DNA of 64,000 nucleotides from Obelidium mucronatum (taxonomy: Eukaryota; Chytridiomycota; Chytridiomycetes; Chytridiales; Chytriomycetaceae), in contig JAIVFH010000087.1 of NCBI GenBank assembly GCA_025765595.1, positions 1 to 64,000 on the forward strand, written 5' to 3'. A program made the translations under genes and the position numbers. Below, piece after piece: positions 26,146 to 38,574 of the stretch (within the stretch, counting starts at the first letter, position 1; each line of letters starts with the position of its first letter). The notes beneath the pieces are model-generated. The model searched no databases, had not been told where the DNA came from, and worked only from the letters and a program-made list of their open reading frames with translations.

Positions 26146-27415
26146 TCACCCTCTGTTGGCCGCATGATAAGCCACAATGGCACCATCCAACATATCCCTC
26201 AACCGATCCACACTCATCCCTTGCACCTGCACCCCCCACTCTTCCACATCCGCCTTTGTTCTCAACATGACCAAATAATGATCCTCAGCACTGGACCTCC
26301 CCAAATCACCCAACCCGCTATACAAGTACCCTCTCACACTGGTAAACGGCCTGGTTCGATCAATACGATCCACCTTGACGTATTTTCGATGCCTCAAATA
26401 CAAAGTCCCACTCGGCGTCTCTTCCCCTTTGATTTCAATTGCAATAATATCTGCAAATTGTATGGTCTTGTATTGCACGGGATACGTCAATGGAATCGCC
26501 ACCAGTTTGTCCTTGTACAAACGAAGACGAACTCGAGGTGCAAAAAGTGGGGGGACAGCCATCTTCACGAGAAACATGATTGCAAGAAAAGTCGTCATGG
26601 GCAGTGGATATTCAGGGATCCACTCTCTCGTTTTGGGTGGAGGACGCATGGGGTAGTGATGAGGCGCACCGTTTCCATGTTTGGTTCCTGTGAATGTCAC
26701 GTTGCCATCGACTGCGCCCTTTTCTTTGGTTAAATTCGTGTTGGGGTCGACTGCAGCTGATGCAGTGGCGGCAATCGCTTGCATTTCATCCAAAGAGGGA
26801 GGGTTGTAGTCGTCTGGGATGACACCCAAATCCACAATCAAGACCATGTTTGGGCTCTTCATTTTCCCGCTCGCGATTCGGGACTTTAGGCTGGCGATCG
26901 TGGCCATTTGGGACAAATCCAGAAACAGGAAGATAAAAGTGATTCCAAGAAATACGTTTCGCGTGATGCGACGGTGCAAGTCCCGTCGCTTTCGTAGTTG
27001 GTTCCCAATTTCAATTTGAGATTCATTCGGATCTTTGATGGGGAAAATGGCGAGTGGAGTTTCGGATTGAGGGATATCAGGCATCGTGATACTGATTCCT
27101 GCAGCTTCAGGGTCTTGTTGGATGTTGTTGAGGAGTCGTGTGGCTTCCATTTTCGCATTGTATTGATCAGCAAGTGAGAGTGCAGCTGGGTCAAGGTCTG
27201 GGTTGTCCACCAATGTATCCCATGTATCGTTTCCTTCCGTCTCTTCAGGATCGGGATAGCGTTTGACGAAGCGCAATCTGCCCTTGGATGACCAGTGTAC
27301 AGAGTAGCGATGTGTCAGTGAAGATGCACCAAGACATGCCAAAAAGAGAAAAATAAAGGACCACGGGAAAGCAAAGTAATAATCAGGCATCATGACTATA
27401 GTACCGTGTTATTAT

Positions 27416-27458
<43 letters not shown>

Positions 27459-28189
27459 AGAGTACTCAAGACTCACAGGCAACTGGATAGTTTACGCCGC
27501 GCATAGCATGAAGCCAGTCATGATCCGTTGCATTTTCTGCTTCAGCCACTAGCCGAGCCTCCTCGATTCTCTTCAAGATCAAGTTTCCAAACTAAAGGGG
27601 TTGTCAGTTTGTTTTTAGAGTGACCAGCCACACGAACCTCGACGGGAACAATAGCTTCGGCATGGTGCTGTGCGTACGAGTAAGTGTGACCGGCGTCTGT
27701 GAGGTGGTTGAAGGTGGTAGACTGGTCGTAGATGGAAGCCACGTCCTATGGGTTGTTTTGGGTATTGAGTGAAGAGTGTTGATCAAAGGCAACAAAAGAA
27801 GAACACAAAAACACACCTTCGCCACCCACCGCAGCAGCATCGCCACGGCGCCGGCCGCCACGACGTAGCGCAGGGCGCCGCGGCGCCGCGTGCTCTGAGC
27901 GACGGAAAACAGAAACGCCACGAGCACAAGCGCCCACGGCTCGAACAGCGCCGCCGCCGTCGCGTGCTCCACGTGGAACGTCTTGAGGCGCCAGCTGCGG
28001 CGGGCGCGCGTCAGTGTCTCTTTTCTTTTCTTTTCTTTCTTTCGTTCCGTCTCACCGCAGAAACAGCTGGTAGCGCGTCACAGTCCCGCCCAGGAGCACG
28101 GTCGCCAGCTGCCACACATCCCGAAGCGCAAGCAGTCCGCACAGCCCGCCGGCAATCCCCAGCCCGATGCGCTGCTGGAATTTGTCCAT
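26146..28189 (-). CDS. Multi-pass membrane protein with C-terminal PH-like domain
   Basis: The ATG at 28189 begins MDKFQQRIGLG. Five exons can be joined in phase: to TRYQLFLR, then WRLKTFHVEH to LLRWVAK, then DVASIYDQ to IVPVE, then FGNLILKR to VNYPVA, then MMPDYYFAF to the stop at 26146. About six hydrophobic segments are present: three in the first two exons, then FPWSFIFLFLACLGA, VFLGITFIFLFLDL and TTFLAIMFLVKMAV. The soluble tail (VRLRLYKDKLVAIPL to ADVEEWGVQVQGM) has the strand pattern of a PH/GRAM-like fold. I do not recognise the family. The intron before MMPD holds a run of about 36 A. The first two exons are unusually GC-rich. Confidence 0.7.
27418..27453. repeat. Poly(A/T) tract in an intron
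   Basis: A run of about 36 A on the plus strand, inside the intron between VNYPVA and MMPDYY of the membrane-protein gene. On the coding strand it is poly(T). Confidence 0.95.
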
Positions 28190-28264
28190 CAAGAACTTGA
28201 TTCGTAAATAATAATAAATTGTTCAACTCCCGAGAAATTTCATTTCATTCCAACTGTCAACACC

Positions 28265-30051
28265 TCACTTTTCCTGGAGTTTAATGTACACTGCAATAGA
28301 GCCCGCTGCCAACACAAGCAAAACAATCAATATCCCAATCCACCACCAGCACGTTTTCCGTGACCGTGATCGGATTTTTACTGCCCTATCGATTTCCTTG
28401 GTTGCCACTTCCAAACTAGTGTTGGTATCTTCAAGAGACGTACAGATTTTAGAAAACTGGTAGTCTTGAACCTGGTGTTTTTTTTTAGGACACGAGATTG
28501 CTAAAAAAAAAAAGTGATCAAGTAAAAAAAAAAAGCTTTACCTCAACAATGTGCCGCATCTCTCCAAACAAATCCACAAGTTCAGTCATTCCCGATTCCA
28601 ACCTTTTCCATTCTCTCTCCTTTTCAAGCTCGAAATCCAGGTTATTGTTTGCTTGAATCAATGTCTGTAGTTTTGAAGTTGTAGTACTCGCAGAATTCTT
28701 GTTATTCAAATTGTTGCTGTATGCACTATCGGCAAACAATGTTTTGGTCGAGTTGCTGGTAATCCAATTGTTGGACGACTCAATTCCGTCCTTCAATCCT
28801 CCGACTAAGTAAACATCCATCAAGAATAAGTAAACAATAAATAAAGAACGGCAATGAAAAACGTAATATAGAACAAGAATCAGCATCAGAAAAAAAAAAC
28901 TCCACACCTGTTTTCACAGAAAGCTGCAACACCCCATTCTGTCTCTTGATCATCCCCTCAACAACTCCCCGAAACTCATCCGAACAGCTACATACTGCTT
29001 TCGCTAGCCTACGCTTATGAAAAAGAATAAGCTGTTTCAGCTGCTCGTCGGTTCCTTGTTTCCTCTCATCAGTTCCCCGCAACTTTAACCCATCACTTAG
29101 TCCCAACGTTTCTCCTTTTACTTGACTCAATGCATTCCGAATCACGTCAATTTTTTCTGCGATGATTGCTTTCGCGAATGCATCAGATGCTGGAGAATAC
29201 GAGGAACTGCTGCTGCTGCCGCCACCGCTGCTACTACTCGTACTGCTATTACTACTACCAGCAGTGTTCCACATCCCATGACTCATTGGATCCGTCTCAA
29301 ACTCAGCCACACTCGTTTTAAGACGCGTAATCTGGATTCGAAGGCTATGCACCTGACTTTCAATCCGGTCAACATGGCCAAGTAGTTCCTCAGTAGGATC
29401 GACGACAGCAGTGGCAACAACAATCTCGTTCTCTTGTTCAAGTTTCGGTGTCGAAATGATGCCGTCTTGCATACTTTTGCTCTTGTTGCTGTTTCTGCTG
29501 GTGCTGCATTTATAGTTGTATGTTGTTGTGGAGAGGTTTTTGAGATGATCAGATTTCGCAAGTTCTTGCCCGAATCCAGAGGACCCCGTGCTTGTGGCAG
29601 CAACATTAAGAGTCGCGAAGCTCTGAATCGTGGTATACGTGCGAGCAGCTCTTTTAGCGAATGCGGTGGATATTCGTGGAGTCGCAGTAGTAGCAGCTGT
29701 AGTAGTAACAGGCGTTTTGTCAACTTCCTCCATCTTCAGATCGCCAACCAGGGTCTCGGTTGATGATGGTTTGGATCGCGTCGCTGATAGAGATTTAAAT
29801 CTCTTGATTGAGACTTTGGTGGCTGGGGAATCATGGTGGTGTTGTTGATGGTGTTGTTGATGGTGGTGTTGTTGTTGTTGTTGTTGTTCAACCTGCGGAG
29901 TTTGAAACTTGGGGGGGAAAATGAATGGTTTTAGGTTTTAATCTTGCCTTCTCACTCCATCATCTCTTATAGCGAGCTGTCGAATGCTTTTGGAAAAACA
30001 GGGATTGGGTGGTCTAACCTGCTTGAGTTCGTGCAGCCGATCGCGCATCAT
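28265..30051 (-). CDS. Syntaxin-type Qa-SNARE
   Basis: A membrane-fusion SNARE, presumably of the plasma membrane or endosomes. Exon 1 (30051-30019) encodes MMRDRLHELKQ, the typical syntaxin N-terminus. Exon 2 (from 29907) has a poly-Gln/His segment and an Habc-like helical region (LLGHVDRIESQVHSLRIQI). The third and fourth exons hold the Qa core: ELVDLFGEMRHIVE then, across an intron, VQDYQFSKICTSLEDTN. VQ supplies the zero-layer Gln. A tail anchor follows (TCWWWIGILIVLLVLAAGSI) and the protein ends KLQEK with TGA at 28267-28265. Insertions in the N-terminal half make it longer than usual syntaxins. Confidence 0.9.
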
Positions 30052-30317
30052 GACGCCAAAAAAAAAAAACAAAAAAAGTGCCTGACAATTCTTGAAAAAA
30101 TAAAAACAAAAAGACTATACTTAATAAACGAACTTCTATGTTAAATTGAACAAAATCACAAAGGAAAAGGAGAATCAATCTAACAATCCAAACAGGATAG
30201 CCTCCCCCCCACAGAAAAACAAAAGCACAAAATACATCAAAACAAAAAAGAAAACAAAATCTGTTAATCTGTACAAAAAAAAATGCGCATAGATTCCAAT
30301 CAAACGCAGCCCTATAA

Positions 30318-31708
30318 TCACTTCTTGTACTTTGTGAACGAAAACGCCCCTCTTTTCCACGAAGATGTGATTGCAGCCAACTTGTCTCTTGGAAGAGCAT
30401 CCAGGGCACCAGTAGGGAACTCATATTCTGCACGCAAAAGACCTTCAAAGAATTGCTTGATCCTCACTGTGGGATCAGCCATATGTCCTGCATCTTCCAA
30501 GTCCTTCTTGTTGGCATCCATCTGGTACCAGCCGGCAAAAATCCCTGCGAGATACTTGACATTGTCTTTTTCGGCTTCCGTCAAGTGTTTTCTTGTTTCC
30601 AAGAAAAAGACAAAAAAGTCCAGGTTGAGGTTCACGTTTTGCCAAAAGATTGGGCCGCAGAGGTTGTACATGATGTCGAGGACTTCCATGCCGCGGTGAA
30701 CGAGTTCGGGGTCTTCCAAGTTGATCATGTACATGATTGAGAGGATTGCTTCGTTGGCGCCTTTTCCCTTGTTTGTTTTTTCGTAGTACTGGTAATGAGA
30801 GTGTGACAGGTGAGTACAGAGCCCATTGAGTAATAACCAACGAAAGATTGACTTTACATATTCCTTAATCTGGTTTGCAATTGAATAGCAGATGGAGTAC
30901 GGCACTGGATCGTGGTCCAGGTTGCACGCGTCGTCCAGAATAGCGTCGCAGATCTTGCCCGGCTGTCTGACGCTGCATTTCCCCGTCCAGCCGTACGCGG
31001 ACTTGGCTGCCGTCTTTGTGCTGACGGCGCGCGACTTTGCGGACTTTGACATTGACGAGTTTCCCGCCGAGTCCGCCGAGTGCAGCGACGCGGCGTCGCG
31101 CGCCGTCTTTGAGAACGACGGCGGCGCCGCGGAGAGCGCAATGTTCTTTTGCCGCTCGAGCTCGATTTTGGCGCGTGCGAGTTCGTCGCGGAGGCGCGCA
31201 ATCTGTTTTTTATTTGTTTTTTGTTTTTTTTTGGGTTTTGTTTTTTGGTGAGTTTTTTGAGTGTTTTTCGTGGAAAGTGTCTTTTGATCAAGCACGATCA
31301 CTCTACCTCGTCGTCGATCGTCTCGACAGGTTGCTGCTGCTGCTGTTGGTACATCAATTGCTGCTGTTGCTGCTGTTGTTGTTGCTGGTAGAGTTGTTGC
31401 TGGTAAGCCTGGTATTGGGCCTGTTGCTGCACTGCCACGGGAGGCTGGTACAGCTGGTGATACCCCTGTTGTTGTTGCTGTTGATACTGCTGCTGTTGCT
31501 GCTGCGGTTGGTACATTGCCTGAGGTTGCTGGCGGGGGCTCGGCAGTGGCAGTGGCTGGAATGGAGGCGTTGGCAGTTGCTTTCCTCGGGCGGATCCCAC
31601 GGATGGACTTGGAGCCATCGAAGGAGCCTGTGACTTTGAGCGGGTTACTTGGTAAGAGTCCATTGACTGCTCGAGATCTTTTAGGAGGTCGTCCATCTTT
31701 CCGGCCAT
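30318..31708 (-). CDS. PolyQ protein with VHS/ENTH-like helical domain (paralogue 1)
   Basis: Three exons: 31708 to about 31303 (MAGKMDDLLKDLEQSM, then a Gln-rich region ending TIDDE), about 31204-30856 (IARLRDELARAKIELERQ, then QPGKICDAILDDACNLD to QIKEY) and about 30789-30318 (YYEKTNKGKGANEAIL to the stop). The segment with EAILSIMYMINLEDPELV and MEVLDIMYNLCG resembles the superhelix of VHS domains, used by endosomal adaptors. I assign this by pattern only. A near-identical paralogue lies at 56133-57680. Endosomal sorting or actin-linked function is inference. Confidence 0.7.
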
Positions 31709-32123
31709 TTGTTTTTTTTTCCGATCTTTTTTTTTTTAATCCTTCGGTTGTTGATTTTGTGGTGATTTCGGGAAATAATTGAACATTGTAAATTGGAAAT
31801 TTTTTCTGTAGAGTTGTGTTTCGAGGTGGCTCATCCAACCCTCATCTCCCACAACCAAAATAAGCCACTATCACAGATGATGAATCCGATTTTAGTTTTT
31901 TAGGCAGTGATCTTTTTTAGCCCGAAACACACCATCCACAGCTACATAGCTAAACTCTGCCAAGAGAACGAAACAGAATTTCTGTTTCAGAATGGTTCAA
32001 CTTTCCGATTTTGACGACGTTGCTGCAGTCGGAAGTTAAGGAATCAATATCAGATCTCTATGCAATTACTACAACAACGAAAAAAAAAAAAAATCATTAT
32101 TCTAAAATAGAGCTTATGCCTTT
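31709..32123. other. Intergenic region
   Basis: A 415-bp gap between the start of the VHS-like gene and the stop of the phosphoesterase gene (both minus). It is AT-rich with several 9-13 nt A or T runs. It should contain the promoter of the VHS-like gene. No gene is seen. Confidence 0.5.
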
Positions 32124-33412
32124 TCAAGCATCAATCGTGTGTAATAATTCACCAAACCCAACAGCGTCCTTGTCCCTTCGCCCCAAATCCCCTAAACTCC
32201 AATTTTCCTCCACAGTTTTCAAAATACTATAATGATCAAACTTTGTCTTGTCGATAAACCCCTTTTCAGCAATCGGCTTTGTAAACACGCTGGAAATCAA
32301 GGACGCAAATTGAGCACCAGCAGAATCCGTTGCAGAAGCACTTTTATCAACGGGGGGCAGTCGCGGTGACGCCTGACTAGACGCTGACGCCTTGGTTTTG
32401 GATGACGTGTTCTCCGAATCACTTGGCGGCAGAGGCAATGGATTAGATTTGACGGCATTTCCAAGGAGCCATGTGGCGACTCGGTTTTTCCCCATCCAGA
32501 AAGCAGCTTCATCGAACGTGAGAATGAACAGAGACCGACGACTGGTAAAATGTGTGTGTGATAGAAGAGGAATCAAGAATTCTGAAATATAGCGTCCACT
32601 ATAACGGATGCTGGTATCGTGAGCATTATTTTGCTGGTCCGGTGTATAGTAAATGTACTGGGGAAGCGTTCCCTGCTCAAGGTCTCGTATGAAGGCTTCT
32701 CCAGATCGAATCTAAACTTAAGTGAATGGGGAAAACCCAAATACAGTATGAGTCATAATAGCCAATAACAACCAACATTCAGTGCTTTTAAAAAAAAAGG
32801 GGGCACTTCTTCACCTTGGAAGCGCGTTCAGGATTGTCCTGAACAGAAGCAATAGATATGAGAGGAACGTGTCTTCGCACGTATTTGCCGGTAGCATCAT
32901 GCTCTTTCAAGTAGGGCTTTTCCTGAATCCAGTTATCTGGGTATCCCTCCTAAAAACCAAAACAAGTCAATCAGAATTCAGGAGTACGTATCGATTTCAA
33001 ATGGTCTTTTCAAAAAAGGCTCACAGCATAGGATGCCCACGAGACCCCGTTCTTTTCCAGCAGATCCACTATACAGGTGGCAGCAAGAGTTGTTACATCA
33101 TCGCTGGTGACTACAGTTTCGCCGACAACTTGGGCAAAGTAGTTTGGCTGCGATGGATGTGTCAATGCCCTGAAGTTGGTCAACAGAGTGGCATTGTGAG
33201 GAGCAAAGTTGAGAGTCGAAAACGGAGCTGTTGCAATGGCGTCTACGTAGTCCGTATTTTCCAGGTTGATAATCTTTTTTTTTTTTTGTTGTGCCTTTCT
33301 GTTTTAGAGGTGCGAAGGTACCTTTTGTGATCACATTCTGCAAGCTTACCATTACGGTGTCAAACCACTTGCCCGCTGGGTTGAGAACAGCGGATGCTTC
33401 TTTCGCAGGCAT
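32124..33412 (-). CDS. Phosphoesterase / acid-phosphatase-like protein
   Basis: Resembles the phosphoesterase family that includes fungal acid phosphatases (PF04185 type). Four exons join in phase: to KWFDTVM, then IINLENTDYVDAIA to GVSWASYA, then EGYPDNWIQEKPYL to DNPERASK, then IRSGEAFIRDLEQG to the stop at 32124. Family-like motifs are NLENTDY near the start, LTHPSQPNYFAQVVG, LPQYIYYTPDQQNNAHDT, ILTFDEAAF, and the terminal DHYSILKTVEENW with LGDLGR. The Met at 33412 is the first in frame; the reading frame is open for about 10 codons upstream (SLFITTGL), so an unseen 5' exon could supply a signal peptide. A Ser/Pro-rich insert lies before the last motif. Confidence 0.8.
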
Positions 33413-33586
33413 TAGTCCCGTAGTGATAAACAGTGACTGCTTTTTTTTTCAAGGAAAATTCTGGGAAAATTCCAAAAAAACAAGCATCAGCGACAGTCAA
33501 CAATTGAACAGTCAAAATTTGGCTTTATTTTATAGAAGATAAGAGAACCGACGGCCAAAATGTCGTTTTGAAAAAAACAAGCATCA

Positions 33587-34159
33587 TTAAAACGCATACG
33601 CAAATGTTGTCACAGTTCCAGCATACACATTAGGACCTGCCGGAGCTGGAGCCTTCAAGAAGCACTGCTTATCGTATGGATTGTACGCTGGAAATGCACA
33701 CTGATTCAAGTTTTGTGTGCAAAATTGGACACATTCCAAAGCATTTTTCACGTTCTTGTTCATCGTGTCGAATTTGCCCGGCAAGTCAGAAGTGTGCAGT
33801 TCCATGTACGTGCTTTCGGTTGGAAACAAAAGCTCCACGTTTCCATTAAATTCCGCCCACTTGAGGTAGCAGAGCTTGTTGTCGTAATTGTAAGTAAAGA
33901 AAGCTCCAAGGATATTTTTTTGCAAGGCAATAGAAGCACAGTCGTTGGCATTCGCGACGTTTTGAATGGGAGCCAGTGGTTGAACGTCGAAGCCGTACCA
34001 GTCAAAGCCTGGATAAAGGTGTGTCGTGAAGACCCAGTTCTTCAAGCCGCGTCTTCCATCGGAAACCGTTGTGTTGGTTGTGTAGGTTTCTCTGACAAGA
34101 AGGGGCTGGGTGGCCATGACTTGGGAAATCAACGCAAGTGTGCTAAGAAGAGAAAACAT
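33587..34159 (-). CDS. Secreted protein with PAN/Apple-like cysteine pattern
   Basis: A single exon of 190 codons if started at the second Met (MFSLLSTLALISQVMA, 34159), which gives a clean signal peptide. The first in-frame ATG at 34195 would add twelve polar residues. The mature part has two Cys pairs in PAN/Apple-like settings: DCASIALQKN..FFTYNYDNKLCYLK and CVQFCTQNLNQCAFPAYNPYDKQCFLK. Such domains bind carbohydrates or proteins. A wall or extracellular role is inferred from the signal peptide. Confidence 0.7.
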   Translation of the reverse strand: MFSLLSTLALISQVMATQPLLVRETYTTNTTVSDGRRGLKNWVFTTHLYPGFDWYGFDVQPLAPIQNVANANDCASIALQKNILGAFFTYNYDNKLCYLKWAEFNGNVELLFPTESTYMELHTSDLPGKFDTMNKNVKNALECVQFCTQNLNQCAFPAYNPYDKQCFLKAPAPAGPNVYAGTVTTFAYAF

Positions 34160-34524
34160 GTTCGCGGGTTTTTTTTTTCCAATTATTCCACTCACTTGCG
34201 GCTTTAAGTACTTTTTTTCTTGTGGCAGTGTCAGTGAGTGCTCTGTGGCAGTGTTTTAATCACGTCGATGCACTGCCACCGTCTACATAGATAACAACGA
34301 TCAGGCTGAGTGTTATCTTGCATTGTAAAGGAGACTCTGAGTCTGCAATAGCTTCATGAATTTTTGATAACGCGTCTGTGGGAAAACGGTGGTATAAAAT
34401 GATAACACACAAGAGCCCCTTAAGTGCTGAAAGGAAAGTAAGAGAGAAGGCTAAGAACTCTTAAATGTTAATAAAGCTCGTTGAGTTGGTTTGAAGACTG
34501 AGTGAATATTTCTCCCTTTCAACA
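34160..34524. promoter_or_regulatory. Divergent promoter region
   Basis: A 365-bp gap between the PAN-like gene (minus) and the GT71 gene (plus). It holds TATAAAA at 34393-34399, 126 bp before the GT71 ATG. No ORF of interest is seen. Confidence 0.5.
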
Positions 34525-36401
34525 ATGGAGAGAGTGAGACGGCTCTTCCGACGTTACAAGCGGCTGCTTATAATTGCGTCAATGGCAGTACTCTTGATGG
34601 AGTCCTGGATTCTGCTGAGAGAACTGGAAAGATCAGGACCAGACGAACGAACCAGCACTGGCCCGTACTTTACGAAACAACCACAACCAGTGAATGTCGC
34701 TATTCCCTCAGCAATAACCCAAAAATCAGTCATTCCATTGCCTACTGCTCAAGCTGATCCGCAGCAATCGCCAGAAACAAAGGACACTGTGTTTGTTGAC
34801 GATAATGCAAGGAGTGACGAGCTCAAGGAGCTGGAAGCCACAATTGACCTCGATCAGACTCAACTAATGGACTTTTTGAATGGCGAAAAGGAAAAGCCGG
34901 AAGACAGGTCTGGTGGTGTTGTGATTCATTCGAATGGTGCTGTCTCATCAAAAGATGCTATATCCAACCCCATAGTGTTTTTGGCGGCTCCTTATCACTG
35001 AGCGGAAATAACCACTTTGATCCATTGCTGGTTTGGTCACGAATCTATAACTTCTCAAAGGTCTGCAATCCGCGAAAATACAAATACCACAACAAATACA
35101 AATACCACAAATACCACAACAACATGGAAAATGAGGAAGGCGGAACCCACTTTCTGCACATGAATCGACGCGTTCGATCCCTCTCGATCGCATACATGAT
35201 CCTCCATGAGAATTCTCTGCTTCAAGCAATGCTGAAAACAAAGAAAACAAACAACACGGTGTCCCTTCAATCCCTCCACAGGAATCTACAAGAAGTTGTT
35301 GACACTTTTGCGCCGGTACTGTTCCCATGGTTCCCCACGCATGAATTCCCTTCATTGCGGTCGATGCAGCTCTCTTTCATCAACCAAACAAATACCACAA
35401 ACGAAAGTGGGATTGTCATTAGCGCCGGAAAACAGCATATGAACGATCTTTTACTCACTATTACGGGACTAAGGCAGATCTTGAACTGTACTCTCCCAAT
35501 CGAAATCCATTACGCAGGCCCAACCGATCTCCCATCCAACCTGACACAATCCCTCGATTCCTTGCCCAACGTGAAAACCGTAAACCTCCTAACCCATTTC
35601 CCCAAAGAGATGCGTGTTATAGACGGTTGGAGTGTAAAGCCATTTTCAATCCTTGCATCCAGATTCCAAAAAGTAATCTTTATGGATGCCGACGTTCTCT
35701 TTTTCAAAAACCCAGGCCCACAAATCCTCAACCACTCGGCGATATTCAAAGAGCATGGGCATTTGTTCTTTACAGACCGAAGCATGGATCGCGGGACTGG
35801 CGCCTACTCTGATTGGTTCCACGAAATCAATCCATACCCTTCTCGATTCGCAAACTACTCGCTCCGGTACCCAAACAAGAAATCATTTCACGAACAGGAA
35901 TCCGGAGTTGTTGCAATGGATAAAAGCAGAACGGGGGTCTTCCTTTCGCTCTTGTATGCTTGCAAAATGAATTCTTTGGAAGTGCGGAAAGAAACTTATA
36001 CTCACATGTGGGGAGACAAGGAAACTTTTTGGTTGTCGATGGAGTTGTTGCGTATTCCTTTCAAGTTTGCACCCAGTTTTGGAGGGGTTGTTGGTTACAA
36101 GGATGTAAAAGGGAGTATGGTTTGCGGCAGCAACTTCCATGTTGATGAAGATATGAAGCCGTTTTGGTGGAATGGGGGAATTTTAATCAAAAAGGGAGCA
36201 AAGCCTGATCTGACCATGCGGTTTGAGGTTGCTGCTTTTGATTCAGAGAGGGATGTTTTGAAGTGGGAAAAGGAGACGGAAACTGTGCCCTTCTGTTTCA
36301 AGCCCTTATTTCCAAAAAAGGAAGTCATGGAGTTGACTGAAGCAGAGAAACGTGTTGGTTTGGCTTATGTTTCCATCTGGAAAACGGTCTATCAAAAATA
36401 A
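34525..36401 (+). CDS. Mnn1-type alpha-mannosyltransferase, GT71 (paralogue 1)
   Basis: A type II membrane Golgi glycosyltransferase adding mannose to glycans. The N-terminus MERVRRLFRRYKRL is cytosolic and basic, followed by the anchor LLIIASMAVLLMESWILL and a stem. The catalytic part (about 35400-36400) has ESGIVISAGKQHMNDLL, CTLPIEIHYAG, SVKPFSILASRFQKVIFMDAD, the DxD motif in MDADVLFF, HEQESGVVAMDKSR, and MWGDKETFW. The stem and catalytic parts lie in different frames. The N-terminal frame stops at 34999-35001, while the catalytic frame can be followed upstream to about 34965. Either a short intron lies near 34910-35000 or one base is missing in the CCCC run near 34970. A paralogue lies at 58023-60006. 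Confidence 0.85.
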
Positions 36402-36412
36402 AATTCCAAAGA

Positions 36413-37134
36413 ATGGCCGAGCAAGGCGTCTGGGGAACACTCAAGGCGCTCAAGGAAAGCGACAAGATCAAAAGCGTCGCGCTGACGTTCGACAAGACGG
36501 GCTACGTGATTGGCCGGCACGTCGAGTGCGACATCCGCGTGGATCTGCCGCAGCTGTCCAAGCGGCACTGCGTGATCTTCCAGGTATTGTTCGGCTCTGG
36601 CCTTGCGGACCCCAACCCGGGCTAACCCGGGCAGCGCAGGAGGTGTCTGTCTCGGACGGCGTCAGCACAGCCTCGGTGTTTGTCGAAGACCTTTCAACCA
36701 ACGGGACCTTCGTCAACTTCAAGCGCATCGGAAAGGGAAAACGCCACAAGCTCAGCGAGGGCGACTTGATTCAGCTGGTTCATTCGGAGAAGGAAAAGGA
36801 AAAGTGTGCGTAGTAGTTTTGCTTTGCTTTGGGGAGAGTGTTTGGGCTTGGCTTAACCACCAGAGTTGTTTCCACTTGCACACAGTCTGGATCTTCCGTC
36901 TGCCAACTACGCTGGAGACAAATTCGTTCGATGAAGCATTTGAACTCGACCAGCAGCTGGGCTCGGGCAACTTTGCTGTAGTCAAGCTGGGCAGGCACAG
37001 ATCAACATCCCATCTCCATGCTGTAAAAATCCTGGACAAGAAGATCTTTGCTGGAAACGCAAAAGTAATGCAGAATATCGAGCAAGAAATCAGCATCCTG
37101 ATGGGTCTGAACCACGTACGACACCCCTTCTCTT

Positions 37135-37180
<46 letters not shown>

Positions 37181-38439
37181 GTTACTCATTGATTTCCATC
37201 CACAGCCATGCATCATCAAAATCCATCAAGTCTACAATCTCCCAAAAACAATCAATATTGTCATGGAATACGCCAAAGGCGGTGAACTTTTCGACCGAAT
37301 CATTGACCAAACAAAGTTCAGCGAACACCAATCCCGCATTCTCATGACCCAGCTGTTCCGCGCCCTCGAGTACTTGCACGATCGTGGAATCGTGCACCGA
37401 GACTTGAAACCCGAAAACATTCTGCTCGTTTCAAAAAGTCCGGAAGACTTGAGAATCAAGATTTCTGATTTTGGGCTTGCGAAATTGATTCCGGAACAGA
37501 ATTTCTTGAAGACGCTTTGTGGAACTCCCAACTATGTGGCGCCGGAAGTCTTGAAGGGCGGGAAAGATACGAGAGCGTATGGTAGCGCCGTTGACTTGTG
37601 GAGTTGTGGAGTGATATTGTACATTTGTTTGGTTGGGCAGCCACCGTTTTCGGACGAATTAGCACCTCCAAGCATGCTGGATCAGATCAAGCAAGGAAAA
37701 TTCAACTTCCCATCTCCTTGGTGGGATGATATTTCACCAGAAGGTAAACAACCCTATTTAAAAAAAAAGTTTTTTGGAAGAATTTTGATTTTTAATAACA
37801 CCAAAAAAAAAAAAAAAAAACAAACACTTGTCCCTTCTAGCTATCGATTTGATCAAGAAACTCATCATCGTGGACCCCACATCTCGACTCACCGCAGCGC
37901 AAGCCCTTCAACACCCGTGGATGAAAATGGCATCTGCAGCCGCCGACGCCGACTCGTTAGCCAGCATCAACGACCCCGCAATCTCTCAACTGCCATCCCC
38001 TGAGAAATTTCCAAAAAATGATACCGTGTATGGCGCTGCTGCCGCGTCATTTATTTCTGGCCAGGAACTGTCTGATAAATTAAGCGACTACCAAAAAAGC
38101 AGCAACAGCAGTATTCCTGCCAACAACAATACTGGTAGCAGCAACGGAAGCGGCGCCGAGAATGCGTCTGCGTCAACACCGACTACACCCAACAGATCAA
38201 CTCGTGCAAGCACCAGAAGACAGACTGCGAGTGTTCATACTTCCGCTACTACAACCCCTGTCAGGGGCGTGACCACGGCTGAAAAAACGAGTCAAGATTC
38301 GACACCTGTTCTTGGGAAACGAAAAGTTCGTGCTCAAGATGCAAAGAAGGAAGTTGCTGCTGATGCCGCCGCGTCAGACTTTAGCGACACTGACGATGAA
38401 AGTGATGCCAGAAAGAAAAACAAGACATCAAATTACTAA
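36413..38439 (+). CDS. FHA-domain checkpoint kinase (Rad53/Chk2/Cds1 type)
   Basis: A DNA-damage/replication checkpoint Ser/Thr kinase. Five exons join in phase: 36413-36583, 36640-36805, 36886-37115, 37206-37743 and 37841-38439. The FHA domain spans exons 1-2 (YVIGRHVECDIRVDLPQLSKRHC, then DLSTNGTFVNFKRIGKG). The kinase has the glycine loop LGSGNFAVVKLGRH, catalytic Lys in HAVKILDKK, HRDLKPEN, DFGLAK, GTPNYVAPEVL and the substrate helix EHQSRILMTQLFRAL. The tail is Ser/Thr-rich and disordered with a basic end. The third intron contains about 41 T in a row. The start codon lies only 11 bp after the stop of the GT71 gene on the same strand, so the 5' UTR must be tiny or overlap that gene. Confidence 0.92.
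37138..37180. repeat. Poly(T) tract in an intron
   Basis: About 41 consecutive T on the coding strand of the kinase gene, between the donor after GLNH and the acceptor before the PCIIKIHQVY exon. It may act as an extended polypyrimidine tract. Confidence 0.95.
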
Positions 38440-38574
38440 AAAAAAAAAAAAAATACCAAGATTATTGAAACGAACCAAGTGGGGGGTGTATTCTTGAAAG
38501 AATAAATATAACGAAAACAACTAAAGCAATAAAAAAAATTCTCAACGGCATTGAGCAAGCAAACAAAAACATCA

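Noticed and set aside
36603..38003. Single uninterrupted reading of the kinase
   Set aside because: It runs through introns, including the poly(T) tract read as poly-Phe, and misses the first FHA exon.
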